DNA of 64,000 nucleotides from NCBI RefSeq assembly GCF_004293625.1, contig NZ_CP033040.1, forward strand, positions 1,054,001-1,118,000, given 5' to 3'. Of this stretch, positions 55,759 through 64,000 are shown piece after piece. The notes under the pieces are model-generated. The model was not told where the DNA came from. It ran no database searches and was given only the letters and a program-made list of their open reading frames with translations. The position numbers and the translations under genes were made by a program. Position 1 is the first letter of the stretch, and each line of letters opens with the position of its first letter. Source of the stretch: Thiomicrorhabdus indica. Its GTDB lineage: Bacteria; Pseudomonadota; Gammaproteobacteria; Thiomicrospirales; Thiomicrospiraceae.

Positions 55759-56249
55759 GCTCGACAACGGAAAAATTTATCCAGGGTGAAGTAAAAGAAC
55801 GCATTGATCGCTGGATTGCAGAATATCCAGCAGAGCAGCGTCAATCAGCATGCATGCCAGCTCTACGTATTGTTCAAGAATCAAATGGTGGTCATCTAAC
55901 CAATGATTTAATGGATCAAGTTGCTGAGTATTTAGAGATGCCGCCTATTGCCGTTTATGAAGTGGCAACTTTCTATGGAAATTACAATCATCAACCAGTT
56001 GGCAAGCATCAGATTAATTGGTGCAATTCTATTTCCTGTTATCTTCGTGGTGGAGAAGAACTACGTGAAAAATTAGAAGCCAAGCTTGGTGTTAAGCCAG
56101 GTGAGATAACTACGGATGGAAAATTTTCAATCAAGAAAGTTGAATGCCTAGGTGCTTGTGGTGGTGCTCCAATGTGTAAGATTGGTAAGGATTACCATGA
56201 AAACTTGGATGAAGACAAATTATTTAAAATCTTAGACGAATTGGAGTAA
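55755..56249 (+). CDS. nuoE: NADH-quinone oxidoreductase subunit E
   Basis: A 164-aa thioredoxin-like subunit with a [2Fe-2S] cluster. The ligands follow the family pattern: CNSISC (C-x4-C) and CLGAC (C-x3-C). It docks with NuoF. It precedes nuoF by 4 bases. Confidence 0.96.
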   Translation: MSSTTEKFIQGEVKERIDRWIAEYPAEQRQSACMPALRIVQESNGGHLTNDLMDQVAEYLEMPPIAVYEVATFYGNYNHQPVGKHQINWCNSISCYLRGGEELREKLEAKLGVKPGEITTDGKFSIKKVECLGACGGAPMCKIGKDYHENLDEDKLFKILDELE

Positions 56250-56253
56250 AGCA

Positions 56254-57534
56254 ATGGTTCATCAAAGTGAAAACTGTTTTCGTCTAAATCAACTAGAACG
56301 TTCCTACGACATTGATGTCTATATGGAAAATGGTGGCTACGAAGTTTGGAAAAAAGTTGTTTCAGGCGAATTAACACCTCCGGAAATTATTGAAGAAGTT
56401 AAAGCGTCTAACATTCGTGGCCGAGGTGGAGCAGGGTTCCCAACTGGTCTCAAGTGGAGCTTCATGAATCGCGAGGCACCAGGTCAAAAATATATCGTCT
56501 GTAATTCGGATGAAGGGGAACCAGGTACCTTTAAAGACCGTGATATTCATCGTTATAACCCTCATGCTTTAGTTGAAGGTATGATGATTGCTGGTTATGT
56601 AATCGGTGCTTCACAGGGCTATAACTATATACGTGGCGAGTTTTGGGAACCATATCAGATTTTTAAAAACGCGATTAATCAAGCTCGTGAGGCTGGGTTA
56701 CTTGGAAAAGATATTTTAGGTTCTGGCTGGGATTTTGATTTGCATGTGCACTTAGGTGCTGGTGCCTATATCTGTGGTGAAGAGACGGCTTTATTAGAGT
56801 CGATTGAAGGTAAGAAAGGTCAACCTCGTTTTAAACCACCGTTCCCTGCTAGTTATGGTCTTTATGGTCGTCCAACAACGATTAATAACACTGAAACACT
56901 TGCGTCAATTCCAATGATTTTGTCTAAAGGTGGTAAATGGTTTAACGATCTTGGTGTGAAAAATGCCGGTGGTACTAAGCTTTATTCAGTTTCTGGCCAC
57001 GTTAATAATCCGGGTAACTTTGAAGTTCGGATGGGAACACCATTTAAAGAATTGTTAAAGCTAGCCGGTGGTATCTGGAAGGGACGTGAATTGAAATGCG
57101 TTATTCCGGGTGGTGCTTCAACAGCGATTATTCCTGCTGATAAAGCGCTTGAAATGAACATGGATTATGACTCTATTGCGAATGCCGGTTCATTTTTAGG
57201 AGCTGGATCAATGATTGTGATGGATGACCAAACGGATATTGTTAAAGTTTGCCAAAATTTGTCGCATTTCTATTGGGATGAGTCTTGTGGTCAATGTACT
57301 CCTTGTAGAGAAGGTACAGGTTGGCTGATGCGAGTTTTAAACCGAATAGTAGAAGGCAAAGGGCGTCCTGAAGACATTGCCGCATTAAAAGATGTTTCTG
57401 GCAAAATCATGGGGAATGTAATTTGTGGTTTGGGTGATGCTGCGACAATTGCATTAACAAGTGCGGTTGATCAGTATGAACACGAATTTCAGCATTATAT
57501 AGAACACGGATGCAGTATATACGATCGCGTATAA
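56254..57534 (+). CDS. nuoF: NADH-quinone oxidoreductase subunit F
   Basis: A 426-aa NADH- and FMN-binding subunit. [13 protein letters not shown] binds [17 protein letters not shown] binds FMN. The N3 [4Fe-4S] ligands are in [11 protein letters not shown] with a later Cys in VICGLGD. A terminator-like hairpin lies between this gene and nuoG. Confidence 0.97.
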   Translation: MVHQSENCFRLNQLERSYDIDVYMENGGYEVWKKVVSGELTPPEIIEEVKASNIRGRGGAGFPTGLKWSFMNREAPGQKYIVCNSDEGEPGTFKDRDIHRYNPHALVEGMMIAGYVIGASQGYNYIRGEFWEPYQIFKNAINQAREAGLLGKDILGSGWDFDLHVHLGAGAYICGEETALLESIEGKKGQPRFKPPFPASYGLYGRPTTINNTETLASIPMILSKGGKWFNDLGVKNAGGTKLYSVSGHVNNPGNFEVRMGTPFKELLKLAGGIWKGRELKCVIPGGASTAIIPADKALEMNMDYDSIANAGSFLGAGSMIVMDDQTDIVKVCQNLSHFYWDESCGQCTPCREGTGWLMRVLNRIVEGKGRPEDIAALKDVSGKIMGNVICGLGDAATIALTSAVDQYEHEFQHYIEHGCSIYDRV

Positions 57535-57551
57535 ACGTGATCGGAACCGAT

Positions 57552-57577
57552 AAAGCGCAATTTTTATTGCGCTTTTT
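57552..57577 (+). terminator. Terminator-like hairpin inside the nuo operon (nuoF-nuoG)
   Basis: AAAGCGCAAT (57552-57561) pairs perfectly with ATTGCGCTTT (57566-57575) around TTTT, ending in a run of five T. An outer CCGATAA/TTATCGG pair encloses it. It fills the 111-base gap between nuoF and nuoG. All other junctions in this operon are short or overlapping. It could attenuate nuoG-L or mark a second promoter region. Confidence 0.75.
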
Positions 57578-57645
57578 CGTGCTTATCGGGGTGAAATTTT
57601 AGAACTATTTTTACCCTAACCAAATTTAATTTAGGTTGAAGAACT

Positions 57646-59775
57646 ATGGTAAAAGTTGAAATAAACGGACAAGTTATTGAGGCCCATGAAGGTGACATGC
57701 TGATCGATGTTGCTGATGGGGCACAGATTCCGATTCCCCGTTTTTGTTACCACAAAAAACTATCGATTGCCGCTAACTGTCGTATGTGTTTAGTAGAAGT
57801 AGAAGGTGCTTGGAAGCCTCTTCCTGCTTGTGCAACGCCTGTGACAGACGGCATGAAGGTGCACACGAAATCGCCAAAAGCGATTGCATCTCAGAAATCT
57901 GTGATGGAATTTTTATTGATTAACCACCCACTAGATTGCCCAATCTGCGATCAAGGTGGCGAGTGCGAGTTACAAGATGTTGCTATGGATTATGGTGATG
58001 ATGTTTCTCGTTATGTTGAAGCGAAACGTGTCGTTGGTGATAAAAACGCAGGTCCGTTGATCAGCACTGATATGACTCGTTGTATCCACTGTACTCGTTG
58101 TGTTCGTTTTGGTCAGGAAGTGGCTGGAATGATGGAGTTGGGTGCGACAGGTCGTTCAGAATGGATGGAAATTGGCACTTATGTTGAGAAATCAATTACT
58201 TCTGAAATGTCAGGAAATATGATTGATTTATGTCCTGTTGGTGCTTTGACTTCTAAGCCGTTCCGCTATAAAGCTCGTCCATGGGAACTTAAAGCACACA
58301 ATTCTGTAGCAGCTCATGACTCTATTGGATCAAACATTATCGTCCATACAAAAGATGATCGAGTAATGCGTGTTGTGCCTGCTGAAAACGAATCAATTAA
58401 TGAGGTATGGTTATCTGACCGTGATCGTTTTTCTTACGAAGCGATTGAGTCAGAAGATCGATTAACTCAGCCAATGGTTAAAGAAAATGGTCAATGGAAA
58501 GTTGTTGACTGGGAAACAGCACTTCAAGTTGCCGTTGAAGGTATTCAAAATCTTAACGATTACAGTAATATTGGTGTTTTGGCTTCAGCGAATTCAACAC
58601 TTGAAGAATTGCAGTTATTGCAAAAGCTAGCTCGTGGTTTAGGAATCAAAAATATTGACTTCCGTACTCGTCAGCAGGATTTTTCATTGGATGCTAAAGG
58701 CTTCCATACGCCTTCACTTGCTCATTCTATTGAAGCAACGGACAAATTAGATGCCGCCTTGCTAGTTGGTACATATTTGCGTAAAGAATTGCCGATTTTA
58801 AATACGCGTTTACGTAAAGCAGTCACTGTGAAAAATGCAAAAGTATTTACAGTTAACCCTGAAAACTTTTCATTCAACTATCAAACGACAGGTTTTTATG
58901 AATCTGGTTTGGTTGCAGAATTAGCTGGAATCGCGAAAGCGGCTGCGGAATTAAAAGGGGAATCAGAAGAACTGACATCCTCTGCTAATATGGCAGATGG
59001 GCATAAGCAAGCAGCTCAAATTTTAATGGATGCGAATGATGCTTCTATTATGGTTGGACAGGTTTCGCAGTTGCATCCTGACTATTCAGTGATTCTTAAG
59101 TTAGCAAATAGCATCGCGAATAATACCGGTGCTAAATTAAGTGTTCTTCCCATTCAAGCAAATGAAGTTGGGGCTCATCTAGTGAATTTCTTACCGGCCG
59201 GTGGTAAAAATGCACAAAAGATGCTTGATGGTATGAGTGCTTTTATTAACCTCGGTCTAGAACCTGAAAAAGACTTTGTTGATGGAAGTAAGGCTTTGAA
59301 TGCAATGCAGAGTGCTGGATTCGTTGTGAATTTAACGGCCTTCGATAGCGAATATCAACGTGAATACGCTGATGTAATGCTACCGATTGCCACTTTTGCC
59401 GAAACTGCAGGGACATTTGTTAATGCTAACGGTTTAAAGCAATCGTTCAAAATGGCGGCTGAACCAAAAGGTGATGCGAAAGCTGCTTGGAAAATATTGC
59501 GTGTCATGGGCAATATGTTCAATCTTTCTGGTTTTGATCACACGCATACCAATGAAGTTTTACGAGAAGTTCTCGATAATAAGCATTCACAAATTGCATT
59601 TGCAACTTTTGATTGCAGTTTACCTTCATCTAATAACGACACTCAGTGTCAGTTGGTATCTCCATATCAAATGGATGCCTTGGTTCGCCGAAGCCCATCC
59701 TTACAAGCAACACCAGATGCAGATACCGCAACGATGGGTCGTGTTGGTCTAGATACAGCAAAAGGGGATAATTAA
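57646..59775 (+). CDS. nuoG: NADH-quinone oxidoreductase subunit G
   Basis: A 709-aa 75-kDa subunit. The N-terminal ferredoxin-like part has [20 protein letters not shown]-type ligands (CRMCLVEV), [11 protein letters not shown] and [14 protein letters not shown] molybdopterin-oxidoreductase-like domain follows. It is of the shorter mitochondrial-type length (about 700) rather than the E. coli 900-residue type. It overlaps nuoH by one base. Confidence 0.95.
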   Translation: MVKVEINGQVIEAHEGDMLIDVADGAQIPIPRFCYHKKLSIAANCRMCLVEVEGAWKPLPACATPVTDGMKVHTKSPKAIASQKSVMEFLLINHPLDCPICDQGGECELQDVAMDYGDDVSRYVEAKRVVGDKNAGPLISTDMTRCIHCTRCVRFGQEVAGMMELGATGRSEWMEIGTYVEKSITSEMSGNMIDLCPVGALTSKPFRYKARPWELKAHNSVAAHDSIGSNIIVHTKDDRVMRVVPAENESINEVWLSDRDRFSYEAIESEDRLTQPMVKENGQWKVVDWETALQVAVEGIQNLNDYSNIGVLASANSTLEELQLLQKLARGLGIKNIDFRTRQQDFSLDAKGFHTPSLAHSIEATDKLDAALLVGTYLRKELPILNTRLRKAVTVKNAKVFTVNPENFSFNYQTTGFYESGLVAELAGIAKAAAELKGESEELTSSANMADGHKQAAQILMDANDASIMVGQVSQLHPDYSVILKLANSIANNTGAKLSVLPIQANEVGAHLVNFLPAGGKNAQKMLDGMSAFINLGLEPEKDFVDGSKALNAMQSAGFVVNLTAFDSEYQREYADVMLPIATFAETAGTFVNANGLKQSFKMAAEPKGDAKAAWKILRVMGNMFNLSGFDHTHTNEVLREVLDNKHSQIAFATFDCSLPSSNNDTQCQLVSPYQMDALVRRSPSLQATPDADTATMGRVGLDTAKGDN

Positions 59776-60836
59776 TGTTTGATGCAATTCAAGCCTTTTT
59801 AGCTGGCTTCTTATTTGATTGGCTAGCGACACTTATTACCCTTGTGCTTCAAGCGGTGGCCGTCATTCTGCCAATTATGCTGGTAGTTGCATGGTTGACC
59901 TATGCAGAGCGTAAAGTGATTGGTTTTATGCAAGTGCGCATGGGACCTAACCGTGTTGGTCCAATTGGGCTTCTGCAACCAATTGCTGATGCGTTAAAGT
60001 TAATGACCAAAGAGGTTATTTTTCCGGCTCAGTCCAACAAATACCTATTTATCATTGCACCCATTCTAGCAATTGCACCTGCAGTGGCTGCCTATGCAGT
60101 TATTCCATTCTCCGAAGGGGTGGTGGTCACCGACATTAATGCCGGTGTGCTTTATGTCCTAGCAGTCTCGTCGATTCTCGTGTATGGAACAATTGTCGCA
60201 GGTTGGGCATCCAACTCTAAGTATGCATTCTTGGGTGCATTGCGTGGTTCAGCTCAAAAGATTTCGTATGAAATAGCGATGGGTTTCGCGTTGGTAACCG
60301 TTTTAATGATTGCCGGTTCGATGAACTTGACTGAAATTGTTCAAGGTCAGCAAGGTGGCGTATGGAATTGGTATTTATTGCCATTATTACCAATGTTTTT
60401 TGTTTACTTCATTTCTGGCCTTGCTGAAACCAACCGTACACCGTTTGACGTGATTGAAGGTGAGGCAGAAATCGTTGCTGGGTTCCATGTTGATTATTCT
60501 GGAATGACATTTGGTGTTTTCATGTTGGCAGAATACGCCATGATGATTCTGATTTCATTTATGACTTCAATCATGTTCCTAGGTGGCTGGCTGTCACCGT
60601 TTGAAGGTATTCCAGGTCTTGAGGCAATGTTCTCATGGGTTCCGCAACTAGCGTGGTTGTCAATTAAGGTTGCTTTCCTACTGTTTGTATTCTTGTGGTT
60701 ACGTGCGACTTATCCACGTTACCGTTATGACCAACTAATGCGTTTGGGTTGGAAAGTGTTAATTCCATTAACCATTGTTTGGGTATTTGTTGTTGGTGCA
60801 ATGAAATACTTCAGCTTTGGCCCTTGGTTTAACTAA
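59775..60836 (+). CDS. nuoH: NADH-quinone oxidoreductase subunit H
   Basis: A 353-aa membrane subunit with about eight helices. Motifs [20 protein letters not shown] ([18 protein letters not shown]), [11 protein letters not shown], and [21 protein letters not shown] (ETNRTPFD). It forms part of the quinone channel. Confidence 0.96.
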   Translation: MFDAIQAFLAGFLFDWLATLITLVLQAVAVILPIMLVVAWLTYAERKVIGFMQVRMGPNRVGPIGLLQPIADALKLMTKEVIFPAQSNKYLFIIAPILAIAPAVAAYAVIPFSEGVVVTDINAGVLYVLAVSSILVYGTIVAGWASNSKYAFLGALRGSAQKISYEIAMGFALVTVLMIAGSMNLTEIVQGQQGGVWNWYLLPLLPMFFVYFISGLAETNRTPFDVIEGEAEIVAGFHVDYSGMTFGVFMLAEYAMMILISFMTSIMFLGGWLSPFEGIPGLEAMFSWVPQLAWLSIKVAFLLFVFLWLRATYPRYRYDQLMRLGWKVLIPLTIVWVFVVGAMKYFSFGPWFN

Positions 60837-60847
60837 TAGAGGCAGAC

Positions 60848-61336
60848 ATGAGTAATTTAAATCATCTAATTAAAACTTGGGGTCTAACCGAACTGATTAA
60901 AGGTTCAATGGTTACTTTGAAGTATTTATTCAAGCGTAAGATTACCGTTCGTTACCCTGAAGAGAAAACCCCTTTGTCGCCACGTTTTCGTGGGCATCAT
61001 GCATTGCGCCGTTATGAAAACGGTGAAGAGCGTTGTATTGCTTGTAAGTTGTGTGAAGCGGTCTGTCCAGCAAATGCGATTACGATTGAATCAGAAGAGC
61101 GTGAAGACGGTACCCGTCGTACCACGCAATATGACATTGATATGTTTAAGTGTATCTACTGCGGTTTCTGCGAAGAAGCTTGCCCAGTTGATGCGATTGT
61201 TGAAACCCGTGTGTTTGAATATGAGTTCCACGAAAGAGGGCCTCATATCCGTACCAAAGAAGATCTTTTAGCCTTTGGTGACAAGCATGAAACGCAAATT
61301 GCTGCGGATCGTGCGGCAGACGCGAAATACCGTTAA
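60848..61336 (+). CDS. nuoI: NADH-quinone oxidoreductase subunit I
   Basis: A 162-aa ferredoxin-like subunit with two [4Fe-4S] motifs, [12 protein letters not shown] and [12 protein letters not shown], both complete. It joins the peripheral arm to the membrane arm. Confidence 0.97.
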   Translation: MSNLNHLIKTWGLTELIKGSMVTLKYLFKRKITVRYPEEKTPLSPRFRGHHALRRYENGEERCIACKLCEAVCPANAITIESEEREDGTRRTTQYDIDMFKCIYCGFCEEACPVDAIVETRVFEYEFHERGPHIRTKEDLLAFGDKHETQIAADRAADAKYR

Positions 61337-61353
61337 TCTCGAGAGACGTTGCT

Positions 61354-61998
61354 ATGAGCTTTGAACAATTTGTATTTTATTTGTTAGCAGCAATCGCCAC
61401 GATCTCTGGATTGATGATGATTACTGTTAAAAACCCGGTAAAGGCTGCACTTTGGTTAGTGTTAGCTTTTATTTCTACGGCCGGTCTTTGGATTATGGCG
61501 CAAGCTGAATTCTTAGGACTGGTACTGATTCTTGTTTACGTCGGTGCTGTGATGGTTCTTTTCCTGTTCGTCGTTATGATGCTTGACATCAACATGGCGA
61601 TTTTAAAAGAAGGATTTACGCGCTATTTACCAATTGGTGCTTTGGCAGCTGTTGCGATTTTTGCCTTGATGTACATGGTGATTGGTCCAGATCATTTTGG
61701 CTTAGATAAGGTGGCAGCTCCTGCACCAAAACCTGCAGACTTCAGTAACACTGAAGCCATTGCTGTTCCACTTTATACGGAGCATGCATATGCTTTTATT
61801 TTGGCTGCTGTTCTATTGTTGGTTGGGATTGTTGCAGCAATAGCGCTAACTTTACGTCGACGTCCGACCGGCACCGTGTTGTACCAAGACATTGATAAAC
61901 AAAACCGTACGTTGGCGAAAGACCGCTTCGAGATGGTGAAAATGGATGCAGTGGTTGAAAAGCCAGTGGTTCAAAACGAGGAGGAAGATAAAAAATGA
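61354..61998 (+). CDS. nuoJ: NADH-quinone oxidoreductase subunit J
   Basis: A 214-aa membrane subunit with five helices and the conserved [15 protein letters not shown] and [18 protein letters not shown] segments (short parts given). It has a charged C-terminal tail. It overlaps nuoK by 4 bases. Confidence 0.94.
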   Translation: MSFEQFVFYLLAAIATISGLMMITVKNPVKAALWLVLAFISTAGLWIMAQAEFLGLVLILVYVGAVMVLFLFVVMMLDINMAILKEGFTRYLPIGALAAVAIFALMYMVIGPDHFGLDKVAAPAPKPADFSNTEAIAVPLYTEHAYAFILAAVLLLVGIVAAIALTLRRRPTGTVLYQDIDKQNRTLAKDRFEMVKMDAVVEKPVVQNEEEDKK

Positions 61999-62300
61999 TT
62001 GCGCTTTCTGACTATCTTTTATTTGGCGCAGTGCTGTTTATGATCAGCATGGCCGGTATCTTCCTAAACCGTAAAAACGTTATTGTTCTATTGATGTCAA
62101 TTGAGCTGTTGCTGTTAGCGGTGAATACTAACTTAGTGGCGTTTTCACATTATCTAAATGATGTGACTGGGCAGATTTTCGTATTTTTTATTTTGACGGT
62201 TGCTGCAGCGGAAGCGGCAATTGGTTTAGCGATTATCGTATTGGTATTCCGAAATCGTAAGAGCATCAATGTTGATGATCTTGGTTCACTGAAGGGGTAA
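61995..62300 (+). CDS. nuoK: NADH-quinone oxidoreductase subunit K
   Basis: A 101-aa three-helix subunit with two conserved membrane Glu residues ([10 protein letters not shown] and [11 protein letters not shown]). It is one of the antiporter-like proton channel components. Confidence 0.96.
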   Translation: MIALSDYLLFGAVLFMISMAGIFLNRKNVIVLLMSIELLLLAVNTNLVAFSHYLNDVTGQIFVFFILTVAAAEAAIGLAIIVLVFRNRKSINVDDLGSLKG

Positions 62301-62306
62301 GACTGA

Positions 62307-64000
62307 ATGTTACATGAAATTTTAACAGTCCTTCTGCTTGCACCTTTAGTGGGTGCGATGATTGCAGGTCTGTTCGGTCGTCAAGTCGGCCGAGCAGGGG
62401 CTCATTATTCGACAATTGCAGGGGTGGCGATTTCCACTCTAGCCGCTATTTATGTATTTTGGTTGTTCGTTTTCCAGGGGCACGCAGAATACAATGCATC
62501 GCTATATACCTGGATGGTGGTTGACGGCGTGAAGTTTGAAATCGGCTTTATGATTGACAAATTGTCTGCCACGATGATGTTGGTAGTAACGTTCGTCTCT
62601 TTGATGGTCCATATCTATACCATTGGTTATATGGATCATGACGAAGATTACGCCCATGATGACCCGTATTATCAACGTTTCTTTTCATATATCTCTTTGT
62701 TTACCTTTTCAATGCTTTCATTGGTTATGGCAAACAACTTCCTACAACTGTTCTTTGGTTGGGAAGCGGTAGGACTAGTTTCTTACCTTTTGATCGGTTT
62801 TTACATGAAGCGTGAGTCGGCGATTCAAGCAAACTTAAAAGCGTTTTTAGTGAATCGTGTGGGTGATTTTGGTTTCATTTTGGGTATTGCAGTCGTTTAT
62901 GTGTATTTCAATACCATGGACTACAAAGAGTTCTTTAACCAGCTTGCAACCCAAAAAGACGTGATGATTGAAATCATTCCTGGTGTGGAATGGTCAATGA
63001 TCACCCTGATGTTGATCTTACTATTCGTTGGTGCTATGGGTAAATCGGCTCAGATGCCACTTCACGTTTGGCTACCAGAGTCAATGGAAGGTCCGACGCC
63101 AATTTCAGCGTTGATCCATGCGGCAACGATGGTAACCGCCGGTATATTTATGGTAGCTCGACTTTCACCAGCTTATGAATTATCTGAAGTTGCACTTTCG
63201 GTTGTATTGATTATTGGGGCGCTTACCGCATTCATGATGGGGCTTTTGGGGCTTATCCAGCAAGATATCAAACGTGTAGTTGCATACTCAACGCTTTCTC
63301 AGTTAGGTTATATGACTGCAGCGTTAGGTGCATCTGCTTATGCAGGTGCGATGTTCCATGTATTAACTCACGCATTCTTTAAAGCTTTGTTGTTCCTTGC
63401 TGCAGGTTCAGTCATTATTGCAATGCACCATATTCAAGACATTCGACAAATGGGTGGTTTGAAGAAATATATGCCGGTAACTTACTGGGCGATGTTGATA
63501 GGTTCTTTGGCCTTGATTGGTTTCCCTGGCTTCTCAGGATTCTTCTCAAAAGACTCAATTTTATTGAGTTTGGGCTATTCAGATCGCTTCGGTGCTGACT
63601 TTGCTTATGTGTTATTGCTAGCGGGGGTCTTTATCACTGCGTTCTACAGCTTCCGTATGTTCTTTATTGTATTCCACGGAGAAGAGTCAGAATATGTTCG
63701 TACGCACAAAATTAAAGAGTCGCCACTAGTTGTGACGATTCCTCTAATTTTGTTGGCGATTCCTGCTGTATTGATGGGAATTCCAATGTTCGAGCCTATG
63801 CTGAATGGTCAGTACTTCGCTGAAGCTATTCAGATTAAGCCTGAAAACGACACAATGATGATGGTCTATACTCAGTATTTTGAAGGTACCTTTAATCTGA
63901 TCTGGACATCGTTTGCTTCTCTACCAGTTATCTTAGCACTGTCAGGTGTAGCACTGGCTTGGTTCATGTATATCAAAAAACCTGATATGCCTGCAAAGCT
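62307..64000 (+). CDS. nuoL: NADH-quinone oxidoreductase subunit L, N-terminal part
   Basis: The frame starts at ATG 62307 and runs off the window edge after about 564 codons. It is an antiporter-like subunit with FFGWEAVGLVSYLLIGF, GKSAQMPLHVWLPESMEGPTP (KSAQMPLHVWLP), and HAATMVTAGIF. A later THAFFKALLFL follows. Key Glu and Lys residues of the proton path are present. nuoM and nuoN would be expected next, outside the window. Confidence 0.96.
   Translation, partial: MLHEILTVLLLAPLVGAMIAGLFGRQVGRAGAHYSTIAGVAISTLAAIYVFWLFVFQGHAEYNASLYTWMVVDGVKFEIGFMIDKLSATMMLVVTFVSLMVHIYTIGYMDHDEDYAHDDPYYQRFFSYISLFTFSMLSLVMANNFLQLFFGWEAVGLVSYLLIGFYMKRESAIQANLKAFLVNRVGDFGFILGIAVVYVYFNTMDYKEFFNQLATQKDVMIEIIPGVEWSMITLMLILLFVGAMGKSAQMPLHVWLPESMEGPTPISALIHAATMVTAGIFMVARLSPAYELSEVALSVVLIIGALTAFMMGLLGLIQQDIKRVVAYSTLSQLGYMTAALGASAYAGAMFHVLTHAFFKALLFLAAGSVIIAMHHIQDIRQMGGLKKYMPVTYWAMLIGSLALIGFPGFSGFFSKDSILLSLGYSDRFGADFAYVLLLAGVFITAFYSFRMFFIVFHGEESEYVRTHKIKESPLVVTIPLILLAIPAVLMGIPMFEPMLNGQYFAEAIQIKPENDTMMMVYTQYFEGTFNLIWTSFASLPVILALSGVALAWFMYIKKPDMPAK

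Larger units (their letters stand above)
4218..59202. repeat. Dispersed palindrome ACCGGCCGGT (17 exact copies found)
   Basis: Exact copies start at 4218, 5048, 6905, 7114, 10620, 12255, 14604, 15563, 25298, 29337, 30300, 32105, 34064, 36961, 42502, 46204 and 59193. Near copies keeping CCGGCCGG start at 18115, 30567, 38851, 42029, 50289 and 54966. About two thirds lie in genes, in all three phases: as PAG (CCG-GCC-GGT), RPV (CGG-CCG-GTA) and TGR (ACC-GGC-CGG). The rest lie in spacers. Many extend to TTACCGGCCGGTAA. Listed from reading by eye, so a copy could be missed. Confidence 0.9.

Overview
The window looks like a chromosomal segment of a sulfur-oxidising, CO2-fixing gammaproteobacterium, most like Hydrogenovibrio/Thiomicrospira. 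The reasons are a form II RuBisCO (cbbM) with its CbbQ/CbbO activase and a divergent CbbR, a Tat-exported sulfide:quinone oxidoreductase-like flavoprotein, and a housekeeping gene order typical of Gammaproteobacteria. The genus is inferred from gene content only; no database search was possible.

Layout. 1-2390: 3' end of ppnP, a 47-aa membrane protein and a SulP anion transporter. 2483-6916: an RND efflux pair and a small BFD-like [2Fe-2S] protein. 6918-12621: a metal ABC uptake operon on the minus strand (binding protein, ATPase, permease fused to a DtxR-like repressor domain, second permease, free DtxR-type regulator). It is divergent from an outer-membrane-type protein, and the shared promoter holds DtxR-like dyads. 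12644-14451: an RsbQ-like hydrolase followed by a PAS-GGDEF diguanylate cyclase. 14714-15547: murI. 15681-23421: the cbb cluster (lysR, unknown gene, cbbO, cbbQ, cbbM on minus; cbbR on plus). 23556-25265: sqr-like gene and a small membrane protein. 25300-28720: a small accessory island with an hsdS remnant, an orphan gene, a winged-helix fragment and hipBA behind four tandem operators.

28725-51654 and onward is core genome. It holds rlmD and queE (minus), then leuCDB, M23 peptidase, bactofilin, asd, truA, trpFBA, accD, folC, a SPOR protein, purF and metZ. After a convergent terminator come yhbY (minus), rlmE, ftsH, folP, glmM, tpiA, secG and tRNA-Leu(GAG). The window ends in the nuo operon (nuoA to a truncated nuoL).

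How it fits together: Complex I and the SQR-like enzyme handle electrons between quinone, NADH and sulfide. RuBisCO with CbbQO fixes CO2, possibly supported by the SulP transporter as a bicarbonate importer (inference). The most unusual feature is not a gene. A 10-bp palindrome, ACCGGCCGGT, occurs at least 17 times, in all reading phases and between genes, far above what base composition predicts. Other points of interest are the permease-repressor fusion, the hydrolase/PAS-GGDEF pair, the hip operator array and a dispersed intergenic element of about 100 bp.
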